Positions 24,595-34,071 of a DNA stretch of 64,000 bases are shown here, piece after piece (position 1 is the stretch's first letter; the number at the start of each line of letters is the position of its first letter). The notes below the pieces were generated by a model. The model ran no database searches and was not told the origin of the DNA. It was given only the letters and a program-made list of their open reading frames with translations. Position numbers and translations under genes: made by a program. Location of the stretch: NCBI GenBank assembly GCA_025936825.1, contig JAICSO010000022.1:1-64000 (forward strand), read 5' to 3'. The DNA is from Terriglobales bacterium. GTDB taxonomy: Bacteria > Acidobacteriota > Terriglobia > Terriglobales > Acidobacteriaceae.

Positions 24595-26208
24595 ATGGCA
24601 AATCGCGCCAAACCGGATGTAGCGCCCGCCAATCCGGAAACGTCTTCTCACATCCCAGTGCGCCAGCTTTACACACCTGCCGATCTGGGTGATTGGGCCC
24701 AAGAGGAGAAGCTCGGATACCCGGGAATCTACCCGTTTACCCGCGGTGTGCAGCCCACCATGTACCGCGGCCGCCTGTGGACCATGCGCCAGTACGCGGG
24801 CATGGGCGACGCCGAGGAGTCGAACAAGCGTTACAAGTACCTGCTGAGCAACGGGACCACCGGGCTGTCAGTTGCATTCGATCTTCCTACGCAGATCGGC
24901 CTTGATTCCGATCATTCGCTGGCGATCGGCGAAGTCGGGAAGGTCGGCGTGGCGATCGACTCGATAGAAGATATGGAGCGGCTGTTCGACGGAATTGACC
25001 TGACGAAAATTTCGACGTCAATGACGATTAATGCGACCGCTTCCATTCTGCTGGCGCTCTATGTCGCGATTGCGCGGAGGAGGGGCACTGATGTTCGCAA
25101 GCTCTCCGGCACTGTACAGAATGACATCCTGAAGGAGTACATCGCGCGTGGGACCTATATTTATCCGATTCCCACCGCTATGCGCATCGTGACCGACCTA
25201 TTTGCGTGGGCCAACGAGCATGTGCCCGATTGGAACACGATATCTATTTCCGGATATCACATGCGCGAAGCGGGTGCGACTGCAGTTCAGGAAATCGCGT
25301 TCACGCTGGCGAACGGCAGCGCCTATGTGCAGGCAGCGATCGATGCCGGGTTGGACATCGATCATTTTGCCCCTCGCCTTTCGTTCTTCTTCAACGCACA
25401 TAACAACTTCCTGGAAGAAGTAGCGAAGTTTCGGGCGGCCCGCCGCATGTGGGCGCGAATCATGCGCGAGCAGTTCAAGGCCAAGAATCCACGCTCGTGG
25501 ATGCTGCGCTTTCACACTCAGACTGCAGGCTCAACCCTTACGGCACAGCAGCCGGAGAACAACATTGTGCGGACGGCGATTCAAGCCATGGCTGCCGTGT
25601 TTGGTGGAACGCAATCGCTGCACACGAACTCCTTCGATGAGGCGCTGTCGCTTCCCACAGAGCAGGCGGCGCGGACCGCGCTTCGCACCCAGCAGATCAT
25701 CGCCTACGAATCAGGCGCGCCCCAGACAATTGATCCGCTGGCCGGCTCGTATTACATCGAATCTTTGACCGATCAAATCGAGATTCGAGCCAACAAATAC
25801 CTGGATAAGATCGCTGCTCTGGGAGGGATGCTGAAAGCCATCGAGCGCGGGTTCGTGCAGCAGGAGATCCAGAACGCCGCGTACGAGTATCAGCAGGCGG
25901 TCGATAAAAAGCAGGCGACCGTTGTCGGCGTGAACCGGTTTGAACAAGAACAGGAAACGCCTGTGCCCATCCAGCGAATTGATGAGACGCTCGAGCGCAA
26001 GCAGGTGGAGAGGTTGCGGGCGGTGCGAGCGAAGCGTGATGCGAAGCGCTGGTCGGAAGCGCTCGACAACATTCAGCAAGCGGCGCGTTCCGGCGAAAAT
26101 CTGATGCCAAAGATTCTCGAAGCAGTCGAGGCTTACGCCACGGTCGGAGAAATCTCAGATGCCATGCGGAAGGTATTTGGCGAATATCGCGAAACAGTGG
26201 TGATCTGA
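24595..26208 (+). CDS. Methylmalonyl-CoA mutase, large (substrate-binding) subunit
   Basis: 537 residues, the catalytic TIM-barrel part of an adenosylcobalamin-dependent acyl-CoA mutase interconverting methylmalonyl-CoA and succinyl-CoA. It lacks the C-terminal B12-binding domain, which must be encoded elsewhere. Motifs: '[20 protein letters not shown]', '[18 protein letters not shown]', '[12 protein letters not shown]' and '[15 protein letters not shown]'. The Tyr in RQYAG and Arg in AMRI are the residues expected for methylmalonyl-CoA; isobutyryl- and 2-hydroxyisobutyryl-CoA mutases differ there. A MeaB chaperone and an epimerase lie 8-9 kb downstream. Confidence 0.93.
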   Translation: MANRAKPDVAPANPETSSHIPVRQLYTPADLGDWAQEEKLGYPGIYPFTRGVQPTMYRGRLWTMRQYAGMGDAEESNKRYKYLLSNGTTGLSVAFDLPTQIGLDSDHSLAIGEVGKVGVAIDSIEDMERLFDGIDLTKISTSMTINATASILLALYVAIARRRGTDVRKLSGTVQNDILKEYIARGTYIYPIPTAMRIVTDLFAWANEHVPDWNTISISGYHMREAGATAVQEIAFTLANGSAYVQAAIDAGLDIDHFAPRLSFFFNAHNNFLEEVAKFRAARRMWARIMREQFKAKNPRSWMLRFHTQTAGSTLTAQQPENNIVRTAIQAMAAVFGGTQSLHTNSFDEALSLPTEQAARTALRTQQIIAYESGAPQTIDPLAGSYYIESLTDQIEIRANKYLDKIAALGGMLKAIERGFVQQEIQNAAYEYQQAVDKKQATVVGVNRFEQEQETPVPIQRIDETLERKQVERLRAVRAKRDAKRWSEALDNIQQAARSGENLMPKILEAVEAYATVGEISDAMRKVFGEYRETVVI

Positions 26209-26209
26209 G

Positions 26210-26563
26210 CTATTTCCGTTTGCCGGGGACGCTGCGTTTGTTTTCCCTGGCCATCTGACGCAAATATTTCACCAATTCATAAATCTGCTGGCTGGTCATT
26301 CCGCGGCGTATAAACGCGTGGGCATATGCTGTGTGATTGTCGGCGCGAGCAATGCTGTTAAAGAGTTCTTCATTCGTAAGGTCCTGCACAAAGGCGGACT
26401 TGAGGTCAGCGGCGCCAAGGTTTTTGCCGGCATCCGTGGGTGTGCCGTCAGTCCCATGACAACTCGCGCATTGCGCCATGTAGACAGCTTCGGTTTGAGC
26501 TAGGCAGTGCGGCTGGAGGAGTGAGCAGCACACAACGACGGCCACGAACAACAGCAATCTCAC
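26210..26563 (-). CDS. Secreted mono-haem cytochrome c
   Basis: 117 residues with a signal peptide (hydrophobic 2-19, cleavage near LAQ). A single haem-binding motif CASCH lies at 32-36, with M89 (RRGMTS) as the likely distal ligand, followed by a C-terminal helix 'QQIYELVKYLRQMA' typical of class I cytochromes c. It would carry electrons in the periplasm. The partner is not identifiable; neighbours are unrelated. It is convergent with the mutase gene, the two stops being 2 bases apart. Confidence 0.9.
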   Translation of the reverse strand: MRLLLFVAVVVCCSLLQPHCLAQTEAVYMAQCASCHGTDGTPTDAGKNLGAADLKSAFVQDLTNEELFNSIARADNHTAYAHAFIRRGMTSQQIYELVKYLRQMARENKRSVPGKRK

Positions 26564-26580
26564 GACAACCCTCCGAACAC

Positions 26581-26766
26581 CTAATCTGACGTGCGGTAGT
26601 CACACGCTTCGCGGCACGGTGGACAATAATACAAGCCGTCCTCGCACAGCCTGATGTCGATCTGGCTTTGACAGGTGCAGCAATACTTCTCGCAAGCGCA
26701 TTTTTCCTCTGTCATCTCACACTGCATGCAGAGGAATTTCTTCTTGGTTCCGGTTGAGGCAGCCAT
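26581..26766 (-). CDS. Small cysteine-rich zinc-ribbon-like protein
   Basis: 61 residues from ATG 26766. It contains repeated Cys pairs: CMQC, CAC, CCTC, C and CPPC..C, enough for two zinc sites. This suggests a small treble-clef or ribbon protein, possibly in regulation or RNA binding. No named family is recognised. A further in-frame start 8 codons upstream is possible. It is followed 18 bases on by the cytochrome gene in the same direction. Confidence 0.6.
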   Translation of the reverse strand: MAASTGTKKKFLCMQCEMTEEKCACEKYCCTCQSQIDIRLCEDGLYYCPPCREACDYRTSD

Positions 26767-26814
26767 GGGTAAACTGTAGCCCCAGCGCATCCGCTTGCGA
26801 AGGTGACGGAGGTA

Positions 26815-26950
26815 ATCGGGCTGCAGGCTCTTGGCTTTCGGCTCTTGGCTCTGGGCTTTTTGGGTTTCACCTATTAACGTTAGCTCTTACCGCGTTATGC
26901 TTTTTAGCTGAGCTGAACTATGTTTGGCCTAGAGCCTAGAGCTTAGAGCT
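26815..26950. repeat. Intergenic low-complexity repeat of AGCTCTTGGCT-type words
   Basis: The stretch alternates words such as GGCTCTTGGCTTTCGGCTCTT with complementary words further on (GCCTAGAGCCTAGAGCTTAG), so it can fold back on itself. Similar words occur at 37,680-37,870. It lies in the leader of rimO. Confidence 0.6.
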
Positions 26951-26973
26951 GAAATCCCGGAATGCTAAGATAG

Positions 26974-28452
26974 ATGGAGCGCATGTCTTCCAAATCTTCC
27001 CTAGTAATCGCCCCGGAACAGCCGATTTCTGCCCGTCCAAAGGTGGGATTCGTGAGCCTCGGCTGCCCCAAGAACCTCGTAGATAGCGAGGTCATGATGG
27101 GCATGTTGGCCCAGGGCGGCGCGGAACTGGTGCCTAGGGCGGAAGACGCTGATGTCATTGTAGTAAACACCTGCTCATTCATCGAGAGCGCCCAGCAGGA
27201 GTCCGTGAATACGATCCTGGAGATGGCGCGACTGAAAGAAGGCCGGGCGAAGAAGTTGGTTGTAGCCGGGTGCCTGGTCGAGCGCTTCCGAGATGAGATT
27301 CAGAAGAACATCCCTGATGTGGACGCGGTGGTCGGAACCGGGGAACTGGAGAACATCCTCGGTGCAGCGGGCCTGACGCAGCCGCAATCTGCCGATTCGC
27401 CGTTCAGGATTCTTACTTCTCGACCGGAGGGCGACGCCCGAGCCGCTGCGGGACGCTTTTCGCGCGACTCCTGGGACGGTGCAATCTCCGATCTGCCGAA
27501 TTATCTATACGACGAGACCACGCCGCGAGTGCTCGCCACCGCGCGTTCCACTGCGTACATCAAGATTGCTGAAGGGTGCGATCATCCCTGCGGCTTCTGC
27601 ATTATTCCGCAACTGCGGGGCAAATTTCGGTCAAGACGGTTCGAGTCAGTGATCGCCGAAGCCGAGCGCTTGGCGCGCTCTGGCGTGAAAGAGATCACGC
27701 TTATCGGTCAGGACACCACCTGCTACGGCGAAGACTTCGGTCTTAAAGACGGGCTGGCGCTGCTGCTGCAAAAGCTTGCCGCAATAGAAGAATTGCGCTG
27801 GGTGCGATTCCTATACGCATATCCGAACAAAATCACGAACCAGCTGCTGGAAACCATTGGCGCGCACGACAAGATCTGCTCGTACATTGACGTGCCGTTG
27901 CAGCATGCGTCGGCCGCAACGTTGAAACGTATGAAGCGTGGTGGCAGTGCTGATATTTTTCACCGCACACTTGAGAAGGCCCGGCGCACGATCCCGAATG
28001 TCACATTACGAACATCGTTCATCGTTGGATATCCCGGCGAAACAGAGAAGGAATTCGAAGAGCTTTGCGAGTTTGTGCGAGCAGCTGAGTTCGACTGGAT
28101 GGGTACATTCGCCTACTCCGACCAGGAAGGCGCGAAAGCGCATGAACTGGAAGGCAAGCTCCCTCTGAAGGAAATCGAACGCCGGCGCAAGCACCTGATG
28201 CAAATCCAGAAGGGGATCAGCAAGCGCAAGAAGAAGGCGCTACGCGGCAAGCAATATGACGTCTTGCTTGAAGGTGCTTCAGAAGAAAGCGATCTGCTGC
28301 TCGAAGGCCGCAGCGAAATGCACGCCCCGGAAATCGACGGCAAGCTGTATATTGCCGACGTTCCCGAAGAACTCACGCCGACCCCAGGCGAGTTCTACCG
28401 TGCCGAGATCACCGAAACCCACGACTACGACCTCGTCGCACGGATTGTGTAG
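26974..28452 (+). CDS. rimO: Ribosomal protein S12 methylthiotransferase RimO
   Basis: 492 residues; radical-SAM enzyme that methylthiolates an Asp of ribosomal protein S12. The N-terminal UPF0004 domain has its three cluster cysteines (SLGC, NTC, VAGC). The radical-SAM motif is 'CDHPCGFC' at about 202-209, and 'PQLRGKFRSR' follows as in RimO, which separates it from MiaB. A C-terminal TRAM-like segment ends the protein. An insert of about 25 residues near 145-170 is acidobacterial in style. Start 26974 (ATG) is used, although ATG 26983 is equally possible. Confidence 0.95.
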   Translation: MERMSSKSSLVIAPEQPISARPKVGFVSLGCPKNLVDSEVMMGMLAQGGAELVPRAEDADVIVVNTCSFIESAQQESVNTILEMARLKEGRAKKLVVAGCLVERFRDEIQKNIPDVDAVVGTGELENILGAAGLTQPQSADSPFRILTSRPEGDARAAAGRFSRDSWDGAISDLPNYLYDETTPRVLATARSTAYIKIAEGCDHPCGFCIIPQLRGKFRSRRFESVIAEAERLARSGVKEITLIGQDTTCYGEDFGLKDGLALLLQKLAAIEELRWVRFLYAYPNKITNQLLETIGAHDKICSYIDVPLQHASAATLKRMKRGGSADIFHRTLEKARRTIPNVTLRTSFIVGYPGETEKEFEELCEFVRAAEFDWMGTFAYSDQEGAKAHELEGKLPLKEIERRRKHLMQIQKGISKRKKKALRGKQYDVLLEGASEESDLLLEGRSEMHAPEIDGKLYIADVPEELTPTPGEFYRAEITETHDYDLVARIV

Positions 28453-28458
28453 TCCCAG

Positions 28459-29559
28459 TTACTGCAGGTCGGTGCATCCGTTTCGATTGGAACTGGCCCC
28501 CGGCGCGGCCTTGGTTTCAAAATGCTGATGCATAAATTTCAATACCCCATTGGCTTTGCTCACGTCTCCATCACCTGCGAAGAAGAAGGTGTTCCGATGC
28601 GTGCTGTCGGTGAGAACGAGTTCCTGAACTCCCGCTCCCCTCGCGATATAGAGTTCGATCACCTGGCCCATGATGTTGAGCGCCATGCCTCCCGGAGGCT
28701 CGTGGTGACGCAGTTTGGCCAGCGATGGCGCGTCCAGGAGTGAATGCAATGTCTGCAAGTCTGCGTCTGCCAGTCTGCCATTCGCGAATGACGTTTTGAC
28801 GCTTTTGCTGCCAGTACTCTGGGCGCGGGCTTCGAAACGAAACTGCCCATCGCTGGCTACCAGCGCGCAAGTCTGACGTGCCCCTACTGAATTTCGAGTG
28901 AGCATGCCGAGTTGCAACAGCGGCGTCACCTTCGCCGGGATCGCAGCGGGTTTTGGAGCGAGCTCCGGTTGCCGGCTTCCGAAGTTGGGCTTTGGCATCG
29001 GGAGAGGCGGTCGTTCGACAAACTCGTCTCGCGGAATCAGCCGCAGCCGGCGGCGCGGAAGGCAATTCTGCTTGCCCGCATCCTCCGAAAACTGGCGATG
29101 GGGAAGTTTGTGCAGCCGATTCATCCATTCCAGAAGCGGTTGCAACGACTTCTTGAATGCGACTTGACTCTCCGCAGTGCGGAACAGCAGTTCGCGCCAT
29201 GCGCCACCGTCGGTGAAGCCGACGTCGACAAGATCATAGGGCCCGTGGATGAGCGGTTCTTCGATTTCTTGCTGCGAAATAGTCGTGAGTTGTTGCAGGA
29301 GTTCATTGACTTGGCTCATTTGCGGGGCCGGCACTCGGCCTTCGTAAACTCTCGTGTAGTAACGGTCTCCGCTCTCGTAGTGAAATGTCCCATTCTCTTG
29401 CAAGAGCACGCAAGAGTTGCCCTCAAGATTTTCGTGGGCCACCCGCAGCAGATACGAAGTTAGTTTTGTCTCACCCTGGCTGGCGATGCAGGCAAATAGA
29501 AGGACGGCAGAAGTAATCGAGAGACCGCGCAGGCGGATGCCGGGAGACGCTTGCGACAT
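28459..29559 (-). CDS. Secreted protein with two related beta-rich domains, unknown function
   Basis: 366 residues with a signal peptide ('LSITSAVLLFACIAS'). Two halves share a pattern of 'LRVAHENLEGNSCVLLQENG...FHYES' and 'MLTRNSVGARQTCALVASDG...FRFEA' (each shown in part), suggesting an internal duplication joined by a Pro/Ala/Lys-rich linker (about 175-215). No enzyme motif is visible. It probably lies in the periplasm. It is convergent with rimO and its stop lies 7 bases after that of rimO. Confidence 0.65.
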   Translation of the reverse strand: MSQASPGIRLRGLSITSAVLLFACIASQGETKLTSYLLRVAHENLEGNSCVLLQENGTFHYESGDRYYTRVYEGRVPAPQMSQVNELLQQLTTISQQEIEEPLIHGPYDLVDVGFTDGGAWRELLFRTAESQVAFKKSLQPLLEWMNRLHKLPHRQFSEDAGKQNCLPRRRLRLIPRDEFVERPPLPMPKPNFGSRQPELAPKPAAIPAKVTPLLQLGMLTRNSVGARQTCALVASDGQFRFEARAQSTGSKSVKTSFANGRLADADLQTLHSLLDAPSLAKLRHHEPPGGMALNIMGQVIELYIARGAGVQELVLTDSTHRNTFFFAGDGDVSKANGVLKFMHQHFETKAAPGASSNRNGCTDLQ

Positions 29560-29618
29560 ATTCGTATGATGCCTCAGAGCCAGGCAGCACGTTGATTGTA
29601 TCGGTCTAGGCCGGGAGG

Positions 29619-30869
29619 TTAGGCGATCTTCTTCAGTACGAGAGCCGAGTTCTTAGAGCCGAAGCCCACGCAATTGCAGAGCGCGTGTTCGATTTGCGCG
29701 TTGCGGCCTACGTCGGGAACGTAATCAAGGTCGCACTCGGGGTCGGGCTTGTCGAGATTAATAGTGGGCGGAATTCTGCCGTGCTCCATCGCGATGAGAG
29801 TCGATGCCACGCTCGCAGCCCCGCACGCGCCTTGCGCATGGCCGATCTGCGATTTCAGGCCGGACATTGGAATCTTATAGGCGTGAACGCCGAATGCGAG
29901 TTTCAGCGCCTTCGTTTCCACGCGGTCGTTCATCTCAGTGGAGGTGCCGTGCAAGCTGGCGTACTGGACGTCTTCTGCGGCGATGCCCGCTTCATCGAGT
30001 GCAAGTGTGATGGCCCGCGCTGGTTCTTCGGGCGAATCGCTCATACGCACGCGATGGAAGGCTTCGCAGGTGGCGCCATAGCCTTTTATCTCGGCATAAA
30101 TGCGCGCGCCGCGTGATTTTGCGTGCTCGTACTCTTCCAGCACGAACATCCAGGAACCTTCGGCGAGGACGAATCCGTCGCGGTCAGAGGAAAATGGGCG
30201 CGAAGCCCGTTCGGGCTCATCGTTCCACGATTGTGTGAGCGCGCGAATCATGGTGTAGCCCTTGACGATTCCTTCGGTGATCGGCGAATCGACGCCACCG
30301 GCCACGAACATTGGTTGCACTCCCGCCTGAATGTGCTGGTACGCATAGCCGAGAGCGTCGGTCGAGGAGGTGCAGCCGGCGGTTACCACGTGGCTATATC
30401 CTCGGAAACCGAAGCGCATGCTGATTTCACTGGGGATCGTGCCCATGGTTCCACTGGGAATACAGAAAATGCTGCACTGCTTTTCTTTTCCGCTGTGCCA
30501 TAGGCGGTACTGCTGCTCGGAAAATTCCTGGGCACCTCCGCCAGTCCCGAGCACGATGCCGATCTGCCGTTTCTGATCTACCGACATTCCAGCGACGTCG
30601 AGCCCAGAGTCTTTCACCGCTTCCGTGGTGGCTGCTATGCACAGCGGCACGACTCGCGAAACATGTTTACGCTCGCGAGCGTCCACCCAGGCGAGTTCGT
30701 CGAACTCGGGGATCTCCCCGCCAATGTGTACTAAAAGATGAGAGGAATCCCAGCGCGAGATGCGTTTGACGCCGGACTTTCCGGCGAGCACGGCACGGCA
30801 GAAGGCCTCTTTGCCGAGCCCATTCGGGCTGACTACGCCCATTCCGGTGATGACGATGCGTGGAAGCAT
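29619..30869 (-). CDS. Beta-ketoacyl-ACP synthase, KAS II (FabF)-like
   Basis: 416 residues with the thiolase fold of condensing enzymes. Catalytic triad: C166 in 'VTAGCTSSTDALG', His in 'LHGTSTEMND' (about 309) and His in 'QIGHAQGACGA' (about 345). It extends acyl-ACP with malonyl-ACP in fatty acid or related synthesis. No ACP or FabG gene is adjacent, so it may serve a specialised pathway and not general FASII. It is divergent from hemW, with about 90 bases between the starts that contain TCAGGC-type repeat words. Confidence 0.88.
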   Translation of the reverse strand: MLPRIVITGMGVVSPNGLGKEAFCRAVLAGKSGVKRISRWDSSHLLVHIGGEIPEFDELAWVDARERKHVSRVVPLCIAATTEAVKDSGLDVAGMSVDQKRQIGIVLGTGGGAQEFSEQQYRLWHSGKEKQCSIFCIPSGTMGTIPSEISMRFGFRGYSHVVTAGCTSSTDALGYAYQHIQAGVQPMFVAGGVDSPITEGIVKGYTMIRALTQSWNDEPERASRPFSSDRDGFVLAEGSWMFVLEEYEHAKSRGARIYAEIKGYGATCEAFHRVRMSDSPEEPARAITLALDEAGIAAEDVQYASLHGTSTEMNDRVETKALKLAFGVHAYKIPMSGLKSQIGHAQGACGAASVASTLIAMEHGRIPPTINLDKPDPECDLDYVPDVGRNAQIEHALCNCVGFGSKNSALVLKKIA

Positions 30870-30959
30870 AAAGTCAGACTTCAGGCATCAGGCTTCCGGC
30901 TTCAGTATTGGTGCTGATTGGCCTGACGCCTGGAGCCTGAAGACTGCATAATCATACTG

Positions 30960-32135
30960 ATGCCGCTCGGATTGTACATTGCCGTCCCGTTTTGCCGGAC
31001 CAAGTGCAGCTACTGCAACTTCGCCTCTGATGTATTTTCTCGTGCGGTTTTCGACAACTACATCAAACGGCTTTGCGCCGAGATCGAGCATTCTACCCGA
31101 AACGCAGAACAGATGCGCGCTTCGCTCGACCGGTATGTCGATTCCATCTATTTCGGAGGCGGCACTCCGACGCTGTTGAATGTAGCCCAGCTGGAGCACG
31201 TCTTTGTCACCATTCGGCAAAATTTCCAAGTGGAGAAAGAAGCCGAAATCACCGTGGAATGCGCGCCGGGCACGCTTTCCGGAGAAATGCTGGAGGCGCT
31301 GGTGCGCTGCGGAGTGAATCGCGTCAGCCTGGGCGTGCAGTCGTTTATCGACAAAGAGGCGGCATCTGTGGGGCGACTGCATAAGGGCCAGACAGTGCTC
31401 GACGATATCGCTCGCCTTCGCGCTGCTGGGATTACCAACATCAATGTTGACCTGATCGCTGGCTTGCCGCACCAGACGCGAGAAAGCTGGGAGAATTCTC
31501 TGGAGCAACTGATTTCCACTGGCGTTCCGCACGCCAGCGTCTACATGCTGGAAGTAGATGAGGACTCCCGGCTAGGACGCGAGTTGATGGCCGGCGGGCA
31601 GAAGTATCATGCTCACTTTGTCCCTGACGAGGATTTGACTGCCGATCTGTACGAGATTGCGCGTGATCGCCTGAACGCCGCTGGAATATCGCAGTACGAG
31701 ATATCCAACTTCGCGCGAGCGGGGTTCGAGTCGAAGCACAACCTGAAATATTGGACGCGCCAACCCTATCTAGGCTTCGGCGCGGATGCGCACTCGATGC
31801 TGCCGTTGCGAGATGGAGAAGCTGTGCGGTTTTCGAACTCGGAATCGCTAGAGAAGTATCTGGCTTGCGAGCCCGCCTCGACGGTTCAGGTGGACCAGCA
31901 GATGGCGTTAGAGGAACGCTTGTTTCTTGGGCTAAGGTTGAACAGGGGAGTGGATATCCAGTACCTGCAACAGGAATTCCCCGAACTGTTCGCTGCGCAG
32001 AAGCCCGTTATCTCTGAACTCATGGATAGCGGAATGCTCGAGCAGCACGATAGCGTGAGAATTCGCTTAAGTAGTCGTGGACGGTTGCTGTCGAACGAGG
32101 TGTTCCAACGACTCCTTGCAACGGCACCAGCGTGA
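30960..32135 (+). CDS. hemW: HemW-type radical SAM protein (haem chaperone)
   Basis: 391 residues. The radical-SAM cysteines are C12, C16 and C19 in 'FCRTKCSYCNFAS', the CxxxCxxC form. 'YFGGGTPTLL', 'VNRVSLGVQSF', 'NVDLIAGLP' and the C-terminal 'FLGLRLNRGVD' HemN-like domain follow. The extra cysteine found in true coproporphyrinogen dehydrogenase (HemN) after this motif is absent, as in HemW proteins, which bind haem and deliver it to respiratory enzymes. Gene naming follows that distinction. Confidence 0.9.
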   Translation: MPLGLYIAVPFCRTKCSYCNFASDVFSRAVFDNYIKRLCAEIEHSTRNAEQMRASLDRYVDSIYFGGGTPTLLNVAQLEHVFVTIRQNFQVEKEAEITVECAPGTLSGEMLEALVRCGVNRVSLGVQSFIDKEAASVGRLHKGQTVLDDIARLRAAGITNINVDLIAGLPHQTRESWENSLEQLISTGVPHASVYMLEVDEDSRLGRELMAGGQKYHAHFVPDEDLTADLYEIARDRLNAAGISQYEISNFARAGFESKHNLKYWTRQPYLGFGADAHSMLPLRDGEAVRFSNSESLEKYLACEPASTVQVDQQMALEERLFLGLRLNRGVDIQYLQQEFPELFAAQKPVISELMDSGMLEQHDSVRIRLSSRGRLLSNEVFQRLLATAPA

Positions 32136-32139
32136 GCCG

Positions 32140-32361
32140 CTACGAATCATCCAGCCACCACCATACGGCCGCCGCGATCGTCGTCACAATGATGAAACTA
32201 TCCCGCAGAATCACCGCCCGGATGCCGGTGGCGTGGGCGGCAGAGCCCCCATGCAGAATGTTGAACTGTTCGGCTGCAAGAGCAAGTAGCAGTACTCCCG
32301 CGGCCCGCAGAACGTTATGAAGATCAGTTTCTTCACGCCTCCAGCTTAGCTTGCGTGTCAA
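32140..32361 (-). CDS. Small membrane protein (73 aa)
   Basis: 73 residues, basic N-terminus then two hydrophobic segments ('VLRAAGVLLLALAAEQFNIL' and 'SFIIVTTIAAAVWWWLD'). It converges with hemW, the stops being 5 bases apart. No family is recognised. The hydrophobic pattern and the tight end spacing favour a real gene, but it is short. Confidence 0.45.
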   Translation of the reverse strand: MTRKLSWRREETDLHNVLRAAGVLLLALAAEQFNILHGGSAAHATGIRAVILRDSFIIVTTIAAAVWWWLDDS

Positions 32362-32413
32362 CTCCTCCAGAAGCTACCGTGCGCTATAATCCTGCGACGC
32401 CGGAGGTGAGCCC

Positions 32414-32677
32414 TTGGGCCTCTTCAACCACTACGACAACGCGCATACCCATCCGTTAAACCGGGCGTTGCATATGATTGCCATTCCCGTCGGGTTCTCG
32501 TCCGTCATTGTCGTCTGGTTCCACTGGATCATTGGGCTGCTGCTGATCCCCGCTGCCCTTGGTCTGGCCACTCTCGGTCATGTGATCGAAGGAAACCGGC
32601 CTGCGTTTCTCTCCAATCCGGTTCATGTGCTGGTCGCGCCGGTGTGGATGATGAAGCGAATCTTCGGGAAGCAATAA
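32414..32677 (+). CDS. DUF962/Mpo1-like small membrane protein
   Basis: 87 residues from a TTG start preceded by GGAGGT with 6-base spacing. The 'HPLNRALHMIAIPVGF' start and 'ATLGHVIEGNRPAFLSNPVH' end are the signature of the DUF962 (YGL010w/Mpo1-like) family; the yeast member is an alpha-dioxygenase in 2-hydroxy fatty acid breakdown. Two or three membrane segments are visible. The histidines H13 (HPLNR), H20 and the GH..EGN histidine are conserved. Confidence 0.82.
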   Translation: MGLFNHYDNAHTHPLNRALHMIAIPVGFSSVIVVWFHWIIGLLLIPAALGLATLGHVIEGNRPAFLSNPVHVLVAPVWMMKRIFGKQ

Positions 32678-32756
32678 CTTACTCCTTCCAACCGGTCGGT
32701 TCGACGACTTCTTACAGTCCGCCGCTTGTGTTGTAATTAAGTCAATTCCGGAGGGA

Positions 32757-32829
32757 ACCACAGAGGGCACGAAGCGGCACGAAGGCAGCAGCACTTGTAA
32801 CCTTCGTGAAGCTCCGTGTCCTTCGTGGT
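32757..32829. repeat. Imperfect inverted repeat, 29-nt arms
   Basis: The left arm (32757-32785, ACCACAGAGGGCACGAAG...) and the reverse complement of the right arm (32801-32829) match at about 23 of 29 positions around a 15-base loop. It sits just before the acyl-CoA dehydrogenase ribosome-binding site. A related half-site (ACCACACAGGGCACAGAG) occurs near 43,060. Confidence 0.7.
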
Positions 32830-32852
32830 TAAGGACGGATTGAGGAGGCGTC

Positions 32853-33995
32853 GTGGATTTCCAGCTAAACGACGAGCAACTGCAGCTAAAGAAGAGCATC
32901 CGCGAGTTTGCGGAGAGCGAGATTGCACCCAACGTCCGCAAGTGGGATGAAGCCGCCGAATTCCCCCTCGCGACGCTCAAGGAACTGGGTAAGCTCGGGG
33001 TGATGGGTGTAATTTTTCCGCACGAACTTGGCGGAGCCGGAATGGGCTATGTCGAGTACGTCACGGCGATCGAGGAACTCTCGCGCGTGGATGGCTCGGT
33101 GGGCATCATCGTTGCGGCGCATACGTCGTTGTGCTCGAACCATATCTTTCTCGCTGGACACGATTGCCAGAAGAAGAAATACATCTCCAAGCTGGCAACA
33201 GGGGAATTCATTGGCGCATGGGGTTTGACCGAGCCGTCCTCCGGTTCCGATGCCGGCAGTGCACGCATGAACGCGGTCCGCAAAGGCAACAACTGGGTCT
33301 TGAATGGGACCAAGACGTTCTGCACCAACGGCCATTATGCCGATGTCCTGGTCGTGATTGCGGTGACCGACCGCGCTGCCCATACGCATGGCCTTTCCGC
33401 GTTCCTCGTGGACAAAGACACGAAAGGGTTTCGTCCTGGTAAGAAGGAAGACAAGCTGGGGTTGCGGGCGTCCGATACGGCGGAGTTGATCTTTGAAGAT
33501 TGTGTTATTCCCGCCGAGAACCTGCTGGGAACTGAAGGCCAGGGATTCGTGGACGCCATGCGCGTGCTTGATGGCGGACGGATCTCCATCGCGGCGTTGT
33601 CGCTGGGCATGGCGCAGGGCGCCTATGAAGCCGCGTTGAACTACTCGAAGCAGCGCAAACAGTTTGGCCGTGCCATCAGCGACTTCCAGGCGATTCAGTG
33701 GAAACTCGCCGATATGGCCACGGAAATCGATGCTGCTCGCCTGCTGACCATGCGCGCGGCTTCGATGAAAGATGCGGGGTTGAAAACTACGCTGGAGTCC
33801 TCCATGGCAAAGCTCTTTGCCAGCGAAGTCGCGGTGAAGTGCGCGAATGAAGGAGTTCAGATTCATGGGGGATACGGCTTCATCAAGGACTATCCCGCCG
33901 AGAAGTACTACCGCGACGTGAAGCTGTGCACCATCGGCGAAGGCACCAGCGAGATCCAGCGGCTGGTGATTGCGCGGCAGTTGCTGAAGGATTAG
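32853..33995 (+). CDS. Acyl-CoA dehydrogenase
   Basis: 380 residues from GTG 32853, with GAGGAGG just upstream. FAD-dependent dehydrogenase of short-chain type. Visible motifs are '[16 protein letters not shown]' (flavin/substrate loop), '[20 protein letters not shown]', '[15 protein letters not shown]' and '[18 protein letters not shown]'; the Glu of EGTSEIQ is the usual catalytic base. It probably acts on short or branched acyl-CoA. Its position before meaB and the epimerase gene hints at propionyl/branched-chain metabolism, but specificity cannot be read from sequence. Confidence 0.93.
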   Translation: MDFQLNDEQLQLKKSIREFAESEIAPNVRKWDEAAEFPLATLKELGKLGVMGVIFPHELGGAGMGYVEYVTAIEELSRVDGSVGIIVAAHTSLCSNHIFLAGHDCQKKKYISKLATGEFIGAWGLTEPSSGSDAGSARMNAVRKGNNWVLNGTKTFCTNGHYADVLVVIAVTDRAAHTHGLSAFLVDKDTKGFRPGKKEDKLGLRASDTAELIFEDCVIPAENLLGTEGQGFVDAMRVLDGGRISIAALSLGMAQGAYEAALNYSKQRKQFGRAISDFQAIQWKLADMATEIDAARLLTMRAASMKDAGLKTTLESSMAKLFASEVAVKCANEGVQIHGGYGFIKDYPAEKYYRDVKLCTIGEGTSEIQRLVIARQLLKD

Positions 33996-34071
33996 CTCTC
34001 AGTTCTCAGCCACACCGCTATCTCTGGCGGCTGACGCCTGAGGAAACCTCTGCCTGCTTGTACACTGTGAT

